Below, piece after piece: positions 13,304 to 22,227 of a stretch of DNA of 64,000 bases. The DNA comes from Planctomycetota bacterium (GTDB taxonomy: Bacteria; Planctomycetota; Planctomycetia; Pirellulales; PALSA-1355). The number at the start of each line of letters is the position of its first letter. Positions within the stretch are counted from its first letter, which is position 1. Both the position numbers and the translations under genes were made by a program. Where the stretch lies: positions 1-64,000 of the forward strand of contig QQVE01000001.1 in NCBI GenBank assembly GCA_003389325.1. Reading direction: 5' to 3'. The notes under the pieces were generated by a model. It saw only the letters and a program-made list of their open reading frames with translations. It did not search any database and was not told the DNA's origin.

Positions 13304-14377
13304 TCAGTCGTTCTCACTTGGCAGCCGCGCGCCCAGCGAAAGCGCGAACAGCGACCAACAGGCGGCCGGGGTCGAGATAAACTGATCCTTGCCGTGCGGG
13401 TCGCCGTTGTCGAAGTACACCTGCACGGGCTTGGAACGCGTCTTGACAAACCACGACCCGTCTTCTTGCTGGGTGTCAAGCAAGAACTCGAGCCCGCGGC
13501 GACAGGCCGCCTCCTCGCGCGTCGACCCGGTCATGAACAGCACGCACAGCGTCAGGCCCGTGGCGTAGGGATCGCTGGGCATCGACTCGAGTTGCCCCCA
13601 ACCGCCGTCTTCGCGCTGGGCGTCGAGCACGGCCCGGCGGGCTTCGTCGATCGCAGCCGCGGGGCGCTTGAGCATGTGCAACCCCCACAACTTCGCAACG
13701 AGGTCCTCCTGGCTCTTGGTTTCGGCCGAATCGATCCAGGCGCCGGCCTTGGAGACCGCCGCCTCGACATCGCCGCGCTGCTCGTCGACGGCGTACTTTC
13801 GCAGCCCGATGATCGACAGCACCGTGGTGGTCAGCGCCGATTCTTCCATGGGCGGTCGGTTGGCGTGCACGTCCCAGCGGCCGTCGTCCTCCTGGGTCTT
13901 GAGCAAGTACGTGACCATGGCCTCGGTCACCTCATCGGGCTTCTGTCCGCCCAGTCCCAACGTCCAGAGACCGTAGCCCACGGTGAGGCCTTTTCCGCCG
14001 ATCCCCTTGCCCGCCCGCAGGTCTTCCAAGTCGTATTCGAAGGAGGTGTGCGTGAGTTCCTTCTGGGCATCGAATTCCTTCCGGTCGATCTTCTGCCCGG
14101 CGTTCTTGGCGGCGACCATCGCCAGCATGGGCAGCGTCTGGTGGTGGCACGAGAAGCACTTGCGATGCTCGGGATAGCGCCCGGCGGCCTGCTCGACCAG
14201 CGGCAGTCCGCGCTCGACGGCGGTCGTCAGCTTTTGACGGAACGCGTCATCCGGTTCGGCTGCTGCGGCGGGCAGAGCCAGCAGGAGCGTTGCGGCGGCG
14301 ACCGCGATCAGACGCACTGCAAGCCGAGGACGTTTCCAGGCGGGCAACCGTGTGACCAGAGCAGTCGATAAGTGCAT
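13304..14377 (-). CDS. Secreted alpha/alpha-toroid (prenyltransferase/squalene-cyclase repeat) protein with a CxxCH motif
   Basis: A 357-residue exported protein. A signal peptide (VRLIAVAAATLLLALPAAAA, about residues 21-40) precedes a CFSCHHQTLPML segment near residue 75. The CxxCH could bind haem c or act structurally. The rest is built of QW-like helical repeats typical of the prenyltransferase/squalene-oxidase toroid (KTQEDDGRWDV, DAQREDGGWGQLESM, DTQQEDGSWFVKTRS). The expected cyclase DxDD motif is not seen, so terpene cyclase activity is unlikely; planctomycetes have many such toroid proteins of unknown role. GGAGG sits 8 bases before the ATG at 14377. It is probably not part of the trehalose operon functionally. 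Confidence 0.82.
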   Translation of the reverse strand: MHLSTALVTRLPAWKRPRLAVRLIAVAAATLLLALPAAAAEPDDAFRQKLTTAVERGLPLVEQAAGRYPEHRKCFSCHHQTLPMLAMVAAKNAGQKIDRKEFDAQKELTHTSFEYDLEDLRAGKGIGGKGLTVGYGLWTLGLGGQKPDEVTEAMVTYLLKTQEDDGRWDVHANRPPMEESALTTTVLSIIGLRKYAVDEQRGDVEAAVSKAGAWIDSAETKSQEDLVAKLWGLHMLKRPAAAIDEARRAVLDAQREDGGWGQLESMPSDPYATGLTLCVLFMTGSTREEAACRRGLEFLLDTQQEDGSWFVKTRSKPVQVYFDNGDPHGKDQFISTPAACWSLFALSLGARLPSEND

Positions 14378-14511
14378 CGGCAGGACCTCCGCAGGCGAGA
14401 CAAGTACGGCGCGCCAGCGCGCGGCCGTCGCGCTTTGAGTCTACCCGATACGGCGGTGCCGTGGGACAGTCGGCGCGGAGAGTCTTGCGGCCACCCGTGC
14501 GATCGCGCGGT

Positions 14512-15060
14512 TTAGGCAGGATTGCCGGCCGGAGCCAGCACCACGACCTGGTCGCGGCCGTGCTGGCAGGCGTGCGCCAGCGCCGCCTGGGCATCCGCGA
14601 GCAAGTCGGCCGCCGTGGCACCGGCCGCGGGAACGCACGTCGCGGCGCCGACGGTGACCGTCACGTAGGACGAAACCGGCGAACGCGGATGATGCAGCAC
14701 CAGGGCGTCGGCCTGCAACCAGATTTCGTCGGCAAGGCGCCGCGCCTGGGGCTCGTCGGTTTCGGCCAACAGCACCGCGAACACGCCGCGGGCGAAGCTC
14801 GCCACGACGTCGCGCGGTCCGCGTACGGTTTCCGTGATTGCCTGTGCGACCGCCTCGCGGCATTCGGCGGTCGATTCGCTGCCGCAGGTGTCCTCGAACT
14901 GGGTGAAGAAGTCGATCTCCACTAGCAGCACCGCCAGCGGGTTTCCGAGCTCCTGGTGCTGCTTCCATTCCGCGGTCAGAGCGGCGTCGAACGCCCGGCG
15001 CGATTGCACGCAGTTGGCAGAGTGGGGACACCAAGGGGCGGCAAGCATGGCGACCGACAT
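14512..15060 (-). CDS. Small GGDEF-like protein with a degenerate active site
   Basis: A 182-residue single-domain protein related to diguanylate cyclases. It starts close to the family pattern (CVQSRRAFDAAL, then LAVLLVEIDFFTQFED, with the metal-binding-type Asp) and ends with YVTVTVGAATCVPAAG and DLLADAQAALAHACQHGRDQ. The place where active enzymes have RYGGDEF reads ASFARGVFAVLL, so the GG(D/E)EF signature is lost and catalysis is unlikely. It may bind nucleotide or act as a protein-interaction module. ATG 15060 is supported by GGAGG 7 bases upstream. The frame upstream is Arg-rich non-coding. No sensor domain or TM segment is present. Confidence 0.78.
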   Translation of the reverse strand: MSVAMLAAPWCPHSANCVQSRRAFDAALTAEWKQHQELGNPLAVLLVEIDFFTQFEDTCGSESTAECREAVAQAITETVRGPRDVVASFARGVFAVLLAETDEPQARRLADEIWLQADALVLHHPRSPVSSYVTVTVGAATCVPAAGATAADLLADAQAALAHACQHGRDQVVVLAPAGNPA

Positions 15061-15138
15061 CGGCAAGCCTCCAGAGGCGGGGTGAAGAACACGTCTCCAC
15101 CCCAAGCGTAGCTCGCGAAAGGGGCCGCCGCTGGACCG

Positions 15139-15159
15139 AAAAAGCGGCCCCCGGGCCGC
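15139..15159 (-). terminator. Intrinsic terminator downstream of the ClC gene
   Basis: On the minus strand GCGGCCC-GG-GGGCCGC forms a 7-bp GC stem directly followed by TTTTT (15143-15139). It lies 134 bases after the ClC stop codon and ahead of the GGDEF-like gene, so the two are probably separate transcription units. Confidence 0.7.
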
Positions 15160-15292
15160 GGCGAGGGAGCGACGCGGATTACACGCCCGGTAGCGGATCC
15201 AGCGCCGTGGCGGCCAGATTGTTGGAACCGAAGTCGCCGTCGCCGCGCCCCTGGCGCCGGCGGCCGTCGCACCCATCCAACGCCAGGCCCGC

Positions 15293-17185
15293 CTACGTTT
15301 TGACCGCGGCGCTTGCTTCTGTGGCGCGCGAGGGACCGTAGAGCAAACGCAGGTACGCGCTAGCGATGTCGTGTCGGCGTACCAACCCGAGCACGCGCAT
15401 CTCCTTGCGATCGTTCACCACCGGCAGCGCTTGCAACTCGTTCTCAATGAACAACTCGTAGGCCTTTTCCAACGAGTCGTCGGGCGTGGCGGGGTGTACT
15501 TCGGTGCGCATCAAGTCGGCGGCGATCACCAGCGGCCGCAGCGCGGGCGTGTGCGATGCGAGGTACACCTCTTCCAGGTCGACGATGCCCAACAGGCGGT
15601 TCTCGTCGTCCACCACCGGCATGACGGCGATCGTGGCCTCGTCGAACTCGTTGAGCACTTCGGCCAGCGAATCCCCCGGCCGCAGCCGCTGAATGTTGGC
15701 CGTGGTCATAAACTTGCGGACGTTCACCCCGGCCAGCGCCTGGCGAACGAAGCTGCCCTGGTGGGCCGGCGAGCGGGTGCGCGAATCGACCTGGTTGCGA
15801 TAGATCGACTGCCTGTCAGACAGCATGAACGAAAGCGTGCAGACCCACAGTGCCGGCAGCAGCAGCAGGTAGCCGCCGGTCATTTCGCTGACGATGATCA
15901 TCGTCGAGAAGGGGGTCTTGGCCGCCGCGGCGAAGAAACCGGCCATGCCCACCACGGCAAACGCGCTGGGCTCGGGCACGAGCGACGGCGCGATCTCGTT
16001 GAGCACCAGCCCGAGGGCCCCGCCCAGGCAGCCGCCAATGATCATCGAGGGGCCGAACACACCGCCCGAGCCGCCGGACCCGATCGTGAGGCTGGTCGTG
16101 AGTAGCTTGCCCAGTGCCACGGCCAGCAAGAGCAGTGCGCCCATCGATTCCGGTTCGAGCAGCGCCCCCTGCACGGCCGCGTAGCCGAAGGCCAGGACCG
16201 ACAGGGCCCGTTGATCGCCGAAGTAGTAGTACAGCGCCAGTCCGATCAGCCCGGTCAGCAGGCCGCCGATCGCGGGCCGAATGTGACGCGGACCCGGTAG
16301 CCGCCGAAAGAGCGCTGTCAGACCGTAAAAAGTGCGCGTGTAGAGCATGGCCGCCGGCACCATTGCCAGGGCCAGCACCGTATAGGCCAGCAGTTGTAGT
16401 GGATCGGCGAATTCCAGCTCGGGGATCGTGAACAGCGGTGTCCAACCGAACACCGCCCCGAACGTGCTATAGGCGATCACGCTGGCCAACGCCGCGGGCA
16501 GAATCACTTCGGGCTCGAATTCCGGCGACGAGTAGAGGACTTCGGCGGCGAACAAAGCCCCCGCCACCGGCGCGCGGAAGATTGCACCGATGCCGGCGCC
16601 CATGCCGGCGGCCAGCAGGATGCGGCGATCGATGGGGCGCAAGCGCAGCATGTCGGCCAGCACGGACCCGAAGCCGGCGCCGATTTGCGCGATGGGGCCC
16701 TCGCGCCCGCCCGAGCCGCCCGAGCCGATCGTCAGCGCGCTGGCGATGATTTTCACCACGGGGACCCGCGGCCGCATGAAACCCTGTCGCTGGTGATAGG
16801 CTTCGATCACCGAGTCGGTACCGTGCCCTTCGGCCTCGGGCGCAAAGGTGAAGATCAGCAGCCCGGCTGCCAGGCCGCCCACGGTGGGAATCACCGCCAG
16901 CAACCAGGGGCGAAAGGGGCGCGTCGTGGGCGGCATCCAACTGAAGCGGATCTCGCCGCCGGGATGCGGTTCGGGACGGTAACCTGCCAGTCCGTCGAGC
17001 GCATAATAGGCCGCGGCCTCGGTGGCCACGTAGAACACCACCGCAGCCAGGCCGGCCACGATGCCCACGATCACCGAGAGGCCCAGAACGCGCACCTGTC
17101 CCCGGATGCGGGTCTGGCTGAAAATAAGAAACTCCGGCCACCAGCGCCTTATCGGCGGGGTCGGAGTTGGTCCTGGTTCGCTCAT
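15293..17185 (-). CDS. ClC-family chloride channel/antiporter with two C-terminal CBS domains
   Basis: A 630-residue inner-membrane protein that moves Cl- (or another anion such as fluoride), possibly in exchange for H+. It has about ten hydrophobic helices. ClC signatures are GSGGSGGREGPIAQIG near residue 155, whose Glu is the gating glutamate of the family, and GSGGSGGVFGPSMIIGG near 370. From about residue 480 onward there are two CBS modules (RLRPGDSLAEVLNEFDEA; ATPDDSLEKAYELF), which in relatives sense adenine nucleotides. Chloride versus other anion, and channel versus antiporter, cannot be told by eye. An intrinsic terminator follows. ATG 17185 starts at MSEPGPTPTPPIRRW. Confidence 0.92.
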   Translation of the reverse strand: MSEPGPTPTPPIRRWWPEFLIFSQTRIRGQVRVLGLSVIVGIVAGLAAVVFYVATEAAAYYALDGLAGYRPEPHPGGEIRFSWMPPTTRPFRPWLLAVIPTVGGLAAGLLIFTFAPEAEGHGTDSVIEAYHQRQGFMRPRVPVVKIIASALTIGSGGSGGREGPIAQIGAGFGSVLADMLRLRPIDRRILLAAGMGAGIGAIFRAPVAGALFAAEVLYSSPEFEPEVILPAALASVIAYSTFGAVFGWTPLFTIPELEFADPLQLLAYTVLALAMVPAAMLYTRTFYGLTALFRRLPGPRHIRPAIGGLLTGLIGLALYYYFGDQRALSVLAFGYAAVQGALLEPESMGALLLLAVALGKLLTTSLTIGSGGSGGVFGPSMIIGGCLGGALGLVLNEIAPSLVPEPSAFAVVGMAGFFAAAAKTPFSTMIIVSEMTGGYLLLLPALWVCTLSFMLSDRQSIYRNQVDSRTRSPAHQGSFVRQALAGVNVRKFMTTANIQRLRPGDSLAEVLNEFDEATIAVMPVVDDENRLLGIVDLEEVYLASHTPALRPLVIAADLMRTEVHPATPDDSLEKAYELFIENELQALPVVNDRKEMRVLGLVRRHDIASAYLRLLYGPSRATEASAAVKT

Positions 17186-17243
17186 GAGAGCGTCTACGGT
17201 AGCCGAAAGCGCAGGGCTTGTCGACTGCGGCTGCTTGCTCGGC

Positions 17244-19382
17244 CTACGAGCTGCTCTCGGTCGAGCTATCGAGCCCGAGTTGCAGCCACGGTCCCTCGAG
17301 CCGAGCCCGCTTGAGCTGCAGCACAGCCTCGCTGTCGCCCGGCAGCGGCAACGACGAATCGGACCATTTCAACTCATCGGTGAGCACCTTCTCCAGCTTC
17401 CGCTGAACGGCCAACTTGAGCGTCTGTTGCCGGCCGCTGATCCGCGGAGCGTCGTTGTCATTCGTCGCCATCGGCGTCACGCGCAACCTGCCCTGTCGGA
17501 CGAACACCACGCCGCCGTCGCGCTCTTCGGGCTTGTAGGAGAAGTCGACGGTCATCGCCGGGTACTTCACGTCGTCGGCGTCGAACTTGGTGATGTACAA
17601 CCGGGCCTGGATCGCCCCGTCTTCGAAGCGAAGATCGCAGGGGTCGGGCTCGAAGGTGACGTGGAAGTCGTCGGGGCCGCGGTCGCCTTCTTGCTGGAGC
17701 GAGGGGCCCATGGCTTCAAGCAGTTCCTCGCTGCTCATCGCGCGGCCGGCGAGCGTGACGGCCGCCTGCTCCTCCATCGCCGAGGCGGCCAGGCTCATCA
17801 CGATGTCGCTGCCGGGATCGTACTCGGGCGGAGACGATGCGGCCGCGAAATCGCGCGGGCCTTCCAGGCGGCATTCCCAGCGCAAGACGTCGTCCGCGGC
17901 GCGAACCCGCACGTCGGGAGCGGGGCGGTGGGCGTTGATTCGCGGATCGCGCAGAGCGTCGTGATACGACTGGTTGAACTCCTGGGCCATTTCAGCGGCC
18001 TCGCCGTTGATCTGTTCGAGGATCGAGCGGCGGGCATAGGCGGCGCTTTCGGATTCGGCCTGCGGTCGGCGGGCGTAGGTCTCTTGAATCGCCCGATTGC
18101 GCCGGCGGGCCAGGCCGGGCGAGTCGATCTGCTCGTACACGATCGACGTGTTGGCCCCGGCCCGTGCGCGCTGGGGCGTTAAGCCGCGCACGTCCAGCGT
18201 GAACGGTTTCGTGGCCGCGACCTGGGTCGTGGCGCGGCTGACGACGTAGACGCGATCGCTTGAGCCGGAAGTTCGTGCCGTCGAGGTGCCATTGATCCGC
18301 AACAGCCACCGGCCGACGGCCTCGGAAGGCAGGATTTCGGCCCGCATCTTGGCGACCATCCGACCGCTGCCGCGGCTGCGCGTGCCGGCGAAGACGCCGT
18401 CGACGTCATAGGGTTCGTCGATATTCTGCGCGACCTGCTCCTCGAGCCAATCGGTCGGCACTTCGATGATCAAGTTCGGTTGCGACAACGCCCGGCGGAT
18501 CGACGCGGTCAGCCGCGATGCCTGGGCCAGGCTCTCGCGCTCGTTGACCGCCGCGGCGATCTCCGAGGTGTTCTGGCCGTCGCTGGGCAACGCTTCGAGC
18601 TTTTCGGCCAGGGAATTCCAGGCGTCGGCATGTTGCTCGGCGGTCTCGCCTTTCAGGTAGGCGCGCAGCAAGCGGATGTAGCTGCGGGCCGCAAGCGAAG
18701 CGTCCAACAAACGCGTGTCGTCCCACACGCTTGGAGCGCTAGCCCAACGCGTTTCCAGCCGGTCGAGCAGTTCCGCCTTGGGCGACGGGGCGGGTTGGCC
18801 GTTGGCCAGTCCTTGCGACTCGTCCCAGTAGAGAAACGTGTTCCAGGCACTACCTGCCTCGCTGACCGACGGCAGCCAGGACGCGAACGCGCCCAGTCGC
18901 TCGGCGAAGGCTTCGCGGGCCGCGTCGAGCGATTCGACCGTGACCGGCGAATACTGCTCGGCCTGTTCGCGGCAAGCCGACGGCCAGTCGCTCTCCGGAA
19001 GAGGCCGCAGTTGCTGGGCCAGCACGTCGAGGGCTTTGGCCAGCCGCGAGAATGCCGGATCGGTGTACTGCGGTACCTCGCCCGAGAGCAGCTCCCGCGT
19101 GGCCGCTTCGAGCACCGCGGGGTTGCCCGATTCGCCGGCCAGAACCTCGAACTGCACGTCCGGCAGATTCAACTGCTCGGACCACTGCTGCCACTGCGAG
19201 AATCCGGAATAGGTATCCGTCACCGCCTGGAGTGCCGCGCGGGCTTCGCGCGCCGCGGGCGTGTCGACTTGCGCAAGCGCGGTGCGCGGCGGGAGCAAGG
19301 CCAGTAGAGCTAAAGCTCCGGCGGCGACGTAGACCGAAGAAAAGCGACGTGTGGTTTGTTGAACGAGCCCGAGGGGTTGCAT
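17244..19382 (-). CDS. Secreted protein of unknown function
   Basis: A 712-residue protein with a signal peptide (VYVAAGALALLALLPPRTALA). The mature part is mostly alpha-helical in its N-terminal half and mixed in its C-terminal half (YITKFDADDVKYPAMTVDF), with no recognised domain, catalytic motif or TM segment. ATG 19382 is preferred over 19421 because the latter would overlap the upstream gene by 26 bases, and the signal peptide follows the later start. It is 13 bases downstream of another secreted protein gene on the same strand, so the pair is probably one operon and may act together in the periplasm or paryphoplasm. Function unknown. Confidence 0.72.
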   Translation of the reverse strand: MQPLGLVQQTTRRFSSVYVAAGALALLALLPPRTALAQVDTPAAREARAALQAVTDTYSGFSQWQQWSEQLNLPDVQFEVLAGESGNPAVLEAATRELLSGEVPQYTDPAFSRLAKALDVLAQQLRPLPESDWPSACREQAEQYSPVTVESLDAAREAFAERLGAFASWLPSVSEAGSAWNTFLYWDESQGLANGQPAPSPKAELLDRLETRWASAPSVWDDTRLLDASLAARSYIRLLRAYLKGETAEQHADAWNSLAEKLEALPSDGQNTSEIAAAVNERESLAQASRLTASIRRALSQPNLIIEVPTDWLEEQVAQNIDEPYDVDGVFAGTRSRGSGRMVAKMRAEILPSEAVGRWLLRINGTSTARTSGSSDRVYVVSRATTQVAATKPFTLDVRGLTPQRARAGANTSIVYEQIDSPGLARRRNRAIQETYARRPQAESESAAYARRSILEQINGEAAEMAQEFNQSYHDALRDPRINAHRPAPDVRVRAADDVLRWECRLEGPRDFAAASSPPEYDPGSDIVMSLAASAMEEQAAVTLAGRAMSSEELLEAMGPSLQQEGDRGPDDFHVTFEPDPCDLRFEDGAIQARLYITKFDADDVKYPAMTVDFSYKPEERDGGVVFVRQGRLRVTPMATNDNDAPRISGRQQTLKLAVQRKLEKVLTDELKWSDSSLPLPGDSEAVLQLKRARLEGPWLQLGLDSSTESSS

Positions 19383-19395
19383 CGTGTACCTGAGG

Positions 19396-21246
19396 TCAAG
19401 GAGCTGCGCGTTGGGCGTCAATGGTGAGGGTCCAGCCCTGGTCGCTGGACTTTAGGGCCGTGCCGGTGGCGGGCAGCGCGGTGCGAACGCGACTGTAGGG
19501 CGGGGCGGCCGCCAGCGGGACGTCGGCCTCGGGGTCGGCCGTGCCGAACAGTAGCACGCGCCACAGTTCACCGGCGGGAGAGCCATCTTCTTCCTCTTTC
19601 TCCGCGGGTGCGGAAGTCGCCTGAGCATACGACGGCTCGAGCACGTGGCCTAGTTGCGCCAGGCCCCACAGGGCGCCTTCGCTCTGCCGCTGGCGGAGCG
19701 TGTCCCACAACGTCATCCAGTTGGGATCGTCTTTCAGCCGCGTGCCCTCGGGCCCGCCGGCCAAGGTGGTGCGGAGCAGTTGTTCGTCGGTGCCGAACAG
19801 CATGCGGCCTTCGCCCAGCGCCAGGGCTCGCACGCTCACCACCGAGTCGCTTTCGCCCTCGACAAACAGCGAGGCTCCCTCGGGCACCGTGTAAACCTGG
19901 TACTCGCCCACCTGTTCGCTGGTGACGCGATCGTCGCCGCGGTAGAAGTCGGCCAGGGCCTTGGCCACGGTGTCGACGTCGCGCACCTGGGCCATGTAAA
20001 GCGTACGGTCGCCGTGGGGAAGCTGCTCGGTCTTGGGACCCAACCGGTCGGTGATGTTCATGATTCCCGGGCCGAGTTGCCCAAAGACATCGCGTCGCAG
20101 GTCGACCTGGACGCCCTCGGGATCGTCGCGCAGGCCATCGAGCATATCTTCGAACAGGCCCACGCCGTCGGGCCCCGGCTCATTGGCTTCGTCGAACAGG
20201 TTGCCAAAGCCCTTCATTGCCGTGGGGAAGTCCCACCACCAGTAGCTGGTGCTGGTGACGTCGGCCCCGATCCCATCCCGTAACATCGGCACGGCGCCGG
20301 ACTCGAACTTCAACAGGCGCAGCGCCTTGTCGAGGGGCCGCTGAACCAGGACTTCTGCTGCGATGCCCCAGTCGCGCCCTTGCTGCGCGGGAAACGTCAC
20401 GCGGCCGGCCGCCGATGCGATGCCGTCGAAGCCCAGTTGCCGGCTCGAAGCCAAGGGATCGCGCTCGGGTTCGTTCGAGTCGGCCGGCTGGCTTTCCGTG
20501 TCATCGCTGGAGGCTTGCCGCGCTTCGTCGGCGCGGCGCAGCAGCTCCCACAACTCCATCGGCCGCAGGACGAACGACACGTCGCCTGCCCGCGGAGCGG
20601 CCACCGTGCCGCCGGGAGTCGTTTGCTGCCAGAGCGGAGACGTGGCCAGCGACGCTTCCTGCTCGACCGCCAGCACGGCCGCGGCCGCTTCGGGCGAATT
20701 GGCCAGGCCGTAGAATCCGTTGCCCACGAACTGCACCCGCGGGGTTTCGTCCTGCTTGTCGTCGGGCGGACGATAGATCGTCAACGCCGCGCCGCCGCGC
20801 TGTTCGGTCGAACGCGCGAAGCCCTGGGATTGGAAATAGCGCCCGGCGGCAGCCAACGGGCTGCTACTTTCGTCGGACGGCGTGCCGTCGAATACCCAGG
20901 CGGCGCCCTGCTTATCGTCGGCCAGGGGGAAGATGAACAAGCCGCCGGGTGCGTGCAGGTCGTCGAGCTCGCTCCAGTCGAAACCGAAGGCCGGCCGCAG
21001 GTGTAGCGGGCCGGCCATGTCGCGGCGGCGCAGCTCGTCGACCAGTGGAGCGAAGTCGGGGCCGGAAAGCATCTGTCCGATGCGCGTGGCCAGGAAGTCC
21101 TGGCACGTTTCGGCCACGTCGTTGCTGGCCACGGCCAAACAGGTGTCGGCCGGGGCATGTTCGGCGACGCCGGCGGCGGATTGTGCGTGGGCCGAAAACG
21201 CGGTCAGGCATAGCCCGACACACAGAAGGGTCGTGCGAAGTGTCAA
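19396..21246 (-). CDS. Secreted protein of unknown function
   Basis: A 616-residue exported protein. A short signal peptide (TTLLCVGLCLTAFSAHAQS) precedes a long domain with phrases such as FVGNGFYGLANSPEAAAAVL and LGEGRMLFGTDEQLLRTTL. Their tone resembles planctomycete secreted proteins of the DUF3352 type, but I cannot assign a family with confidence. The start is a TTG at 21246; a stop codon lies four codons upstream and no in-frame ATG or GTG fits before the signal peptide. The gene following it at 19382 is almost contiguous. An AT-rich stretch at 21326-21355 may hold its promoter. Confidence 0.72.
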   Translation of the reverse strand: MTLRTTLLCVGLCLTAFSAHAQSAAGVAEHAPADTCLAVASNDVAETCQDFLATRIGQMLSGPDFAPLVDELRRRDMAGPLHLRPAFGFDWSELDDLHAPGGLFIFPLADDKQGAAWVFDGTPSDESSSPLAAAGRYFQSQGFARSTEQRGGAALTIYRPPDDKQDETPRVQFVGNGFYGLANSPEAAAAVLAVEQEASLATSPLWQQTTPGGTVAAPRAGDVSFVLRPMELWELLRRADEARQASSDDTESQPADSNEPERDPLASSRQLGFDGIASAAGRVTFPAQQGRDWGIAAEVLVQRPLDKALRLLKFESGAVPMLRDGIGADVTSTSYWWWDFPTAMKGFGNLFDEANEPGPDGVGLFEDMLDGLRDDPEGVQVDLRRDVFGQLGPGIMNITDRLGPKTEQLPHGDRTLYMAQVRDVDTVAKALADFYRGDDRVTSEQVGEYQVYTVPEGASLFVEGESDSVVSVRALALGEGRMLFGTDEQLLRTTLAGGPEGTRLKDDPNWMTLWDTLRQRQSEGALWGLAQLGHVLEPSYAQATSAPAEKEEEDGSPAGELWRVLLFGTADPEADVPLAAAPPYSRVRTALPATGTALKSSDQGWTLTIDAQRAAP

Positions 21247-21325
21247 AGTGCAAACTCAGCGCGGGGGTCAATCGCGGGGTGAATGCGGGCCGCGTCTAGC
21301 CTGACGGGCCCGTCGCCAAGCCTGC

Positions 21326-21355
21326 ATTTTAATGTATGATTGAGAATTTAGGAAA
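21326..21355. promoter_or_regulatory. AT-rich divergent promoter candidate
   Basis: The only AT-rich island between the divergent genes at 21246 (-) and 21499 (+). On + there is a TATGAT (21335-21340) with a poor -35. On - there is a TAAAAT (21331-21326) with a TTTCCT 18 bases upstream. Neither is strong. Confidence 0.33.
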
Positions 21356-21498
21356 TCTGCACACGCCCCCGCTGTGCGCACACGCGGCAAGGAGGTCGAA
21401 TAGGCAAAGGGCCGCGGGGCCCACCCTCAGTATCTCTCGCAGTCGGTGCATGGCCGCATCGTGCCATCCGTTCCAACCGGAACTTTCGGAAACTCCAG

Positions 21499-22227
21499 AT
21501 GTCCGTTTTGGTCGCCAAACAGATCGCCAAGGAATACGGAACCGGCCCGGCTAAAGTCCAGGCGCTGAAGGGAGTGGACGTCAGCGTCGAGGCGGCCGAG
21601 TTCGTGGCCGTGATGGGACCTTCAGGCTGCGGCAAGAGCACGCTGCTGCACGTCTGCGGCGGCATCGACCCGCCCACGTCGGGCCAGGTGCTTCTCGAGG
21701 GGGAAGACCTCGCGGCGATGGACGATACGGCCCGCAGCATTTTGCGGCGGCGGCGACTCGGCTTCGTGTTTCAACGGATCAACTTGTTGCCGACACTTTC
21801 GGCTGTGGAGAACGTGGCCTTGCCGCTACGCATCGACGGCGTCGCGCGTCGCGCGGCCGGGGAGCGGGCCCAAGCCGAATTGCAGCGTGTGGGCATCGCC
21901 CACCGCGCTGGGCACTATCCGCACGAGATGTCCGGCGGAGAGCAGCAACGCGTGGCCATCGCCCGGGCGCTGGTGATCCAGCCGGCGGTGGTGTTCGCCG
22001 ACGAGCCGACCGGTGCGCTCGACAGCACCAACGCGCAGCACATCCTCGATTTGCTCAGCGCGTGTGCCGAGGCCGGGCAGACGATCGTGATGGTCACGCA
22101 TGACGCGGGGATGGCTCGCCGCGCGGGACGTGTGATCGTAATGCAGGACGGGCAGATCGTCGAAGGCGTCGCGTGTGCGGAGGAGCCGTCCGATGCGCTG
22201 TCGCGTCCCTGGGACGAGCGGCCATGA
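21499..22227 (+). CDS. ABC transporter ATPase (LolD/MacB type)
   Basis: A 242-residue nucleotide-binding subunit of the LolD/MacB/FtsE class, which power mechanotransmission-type exporters. It shows Walker A GPSGCGKSTLLH (about residue 38), the Q-loop FQRINLLPTLSAVENV, the signature SGGEQQRVAIARAL, Walker B VVFADEPTGALD and the switch His in VMVTHDAG. Its stop overlaps the start of the permease gene (ATGA), showing translational coupling. Substrate unknown; the related systems extract lipoproteins or export lipids, peptides or macrolides. Confidence 0.93.
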   Translation: MSVLVAKQIAKEYGTGPAKVQALKGVDVSVEAAEFVAVMGPSGCGKSTLLHVCGGIDPPTSGQVLLEGEDLAAMDDTARSILRRRRLGFVFQRINLLPTLSAVENVALPLRIDGVARRAAGERAQAELQRVGIAHRAGHYPHEMSGGEQQRVAIARALVIQPAVVFADEPTGALDSTNAQHILDLLSACAEAGQTIVMVTHDAGMARRAGRVIVMQDGQIVEGVACAEEPSDALSRPWDERP

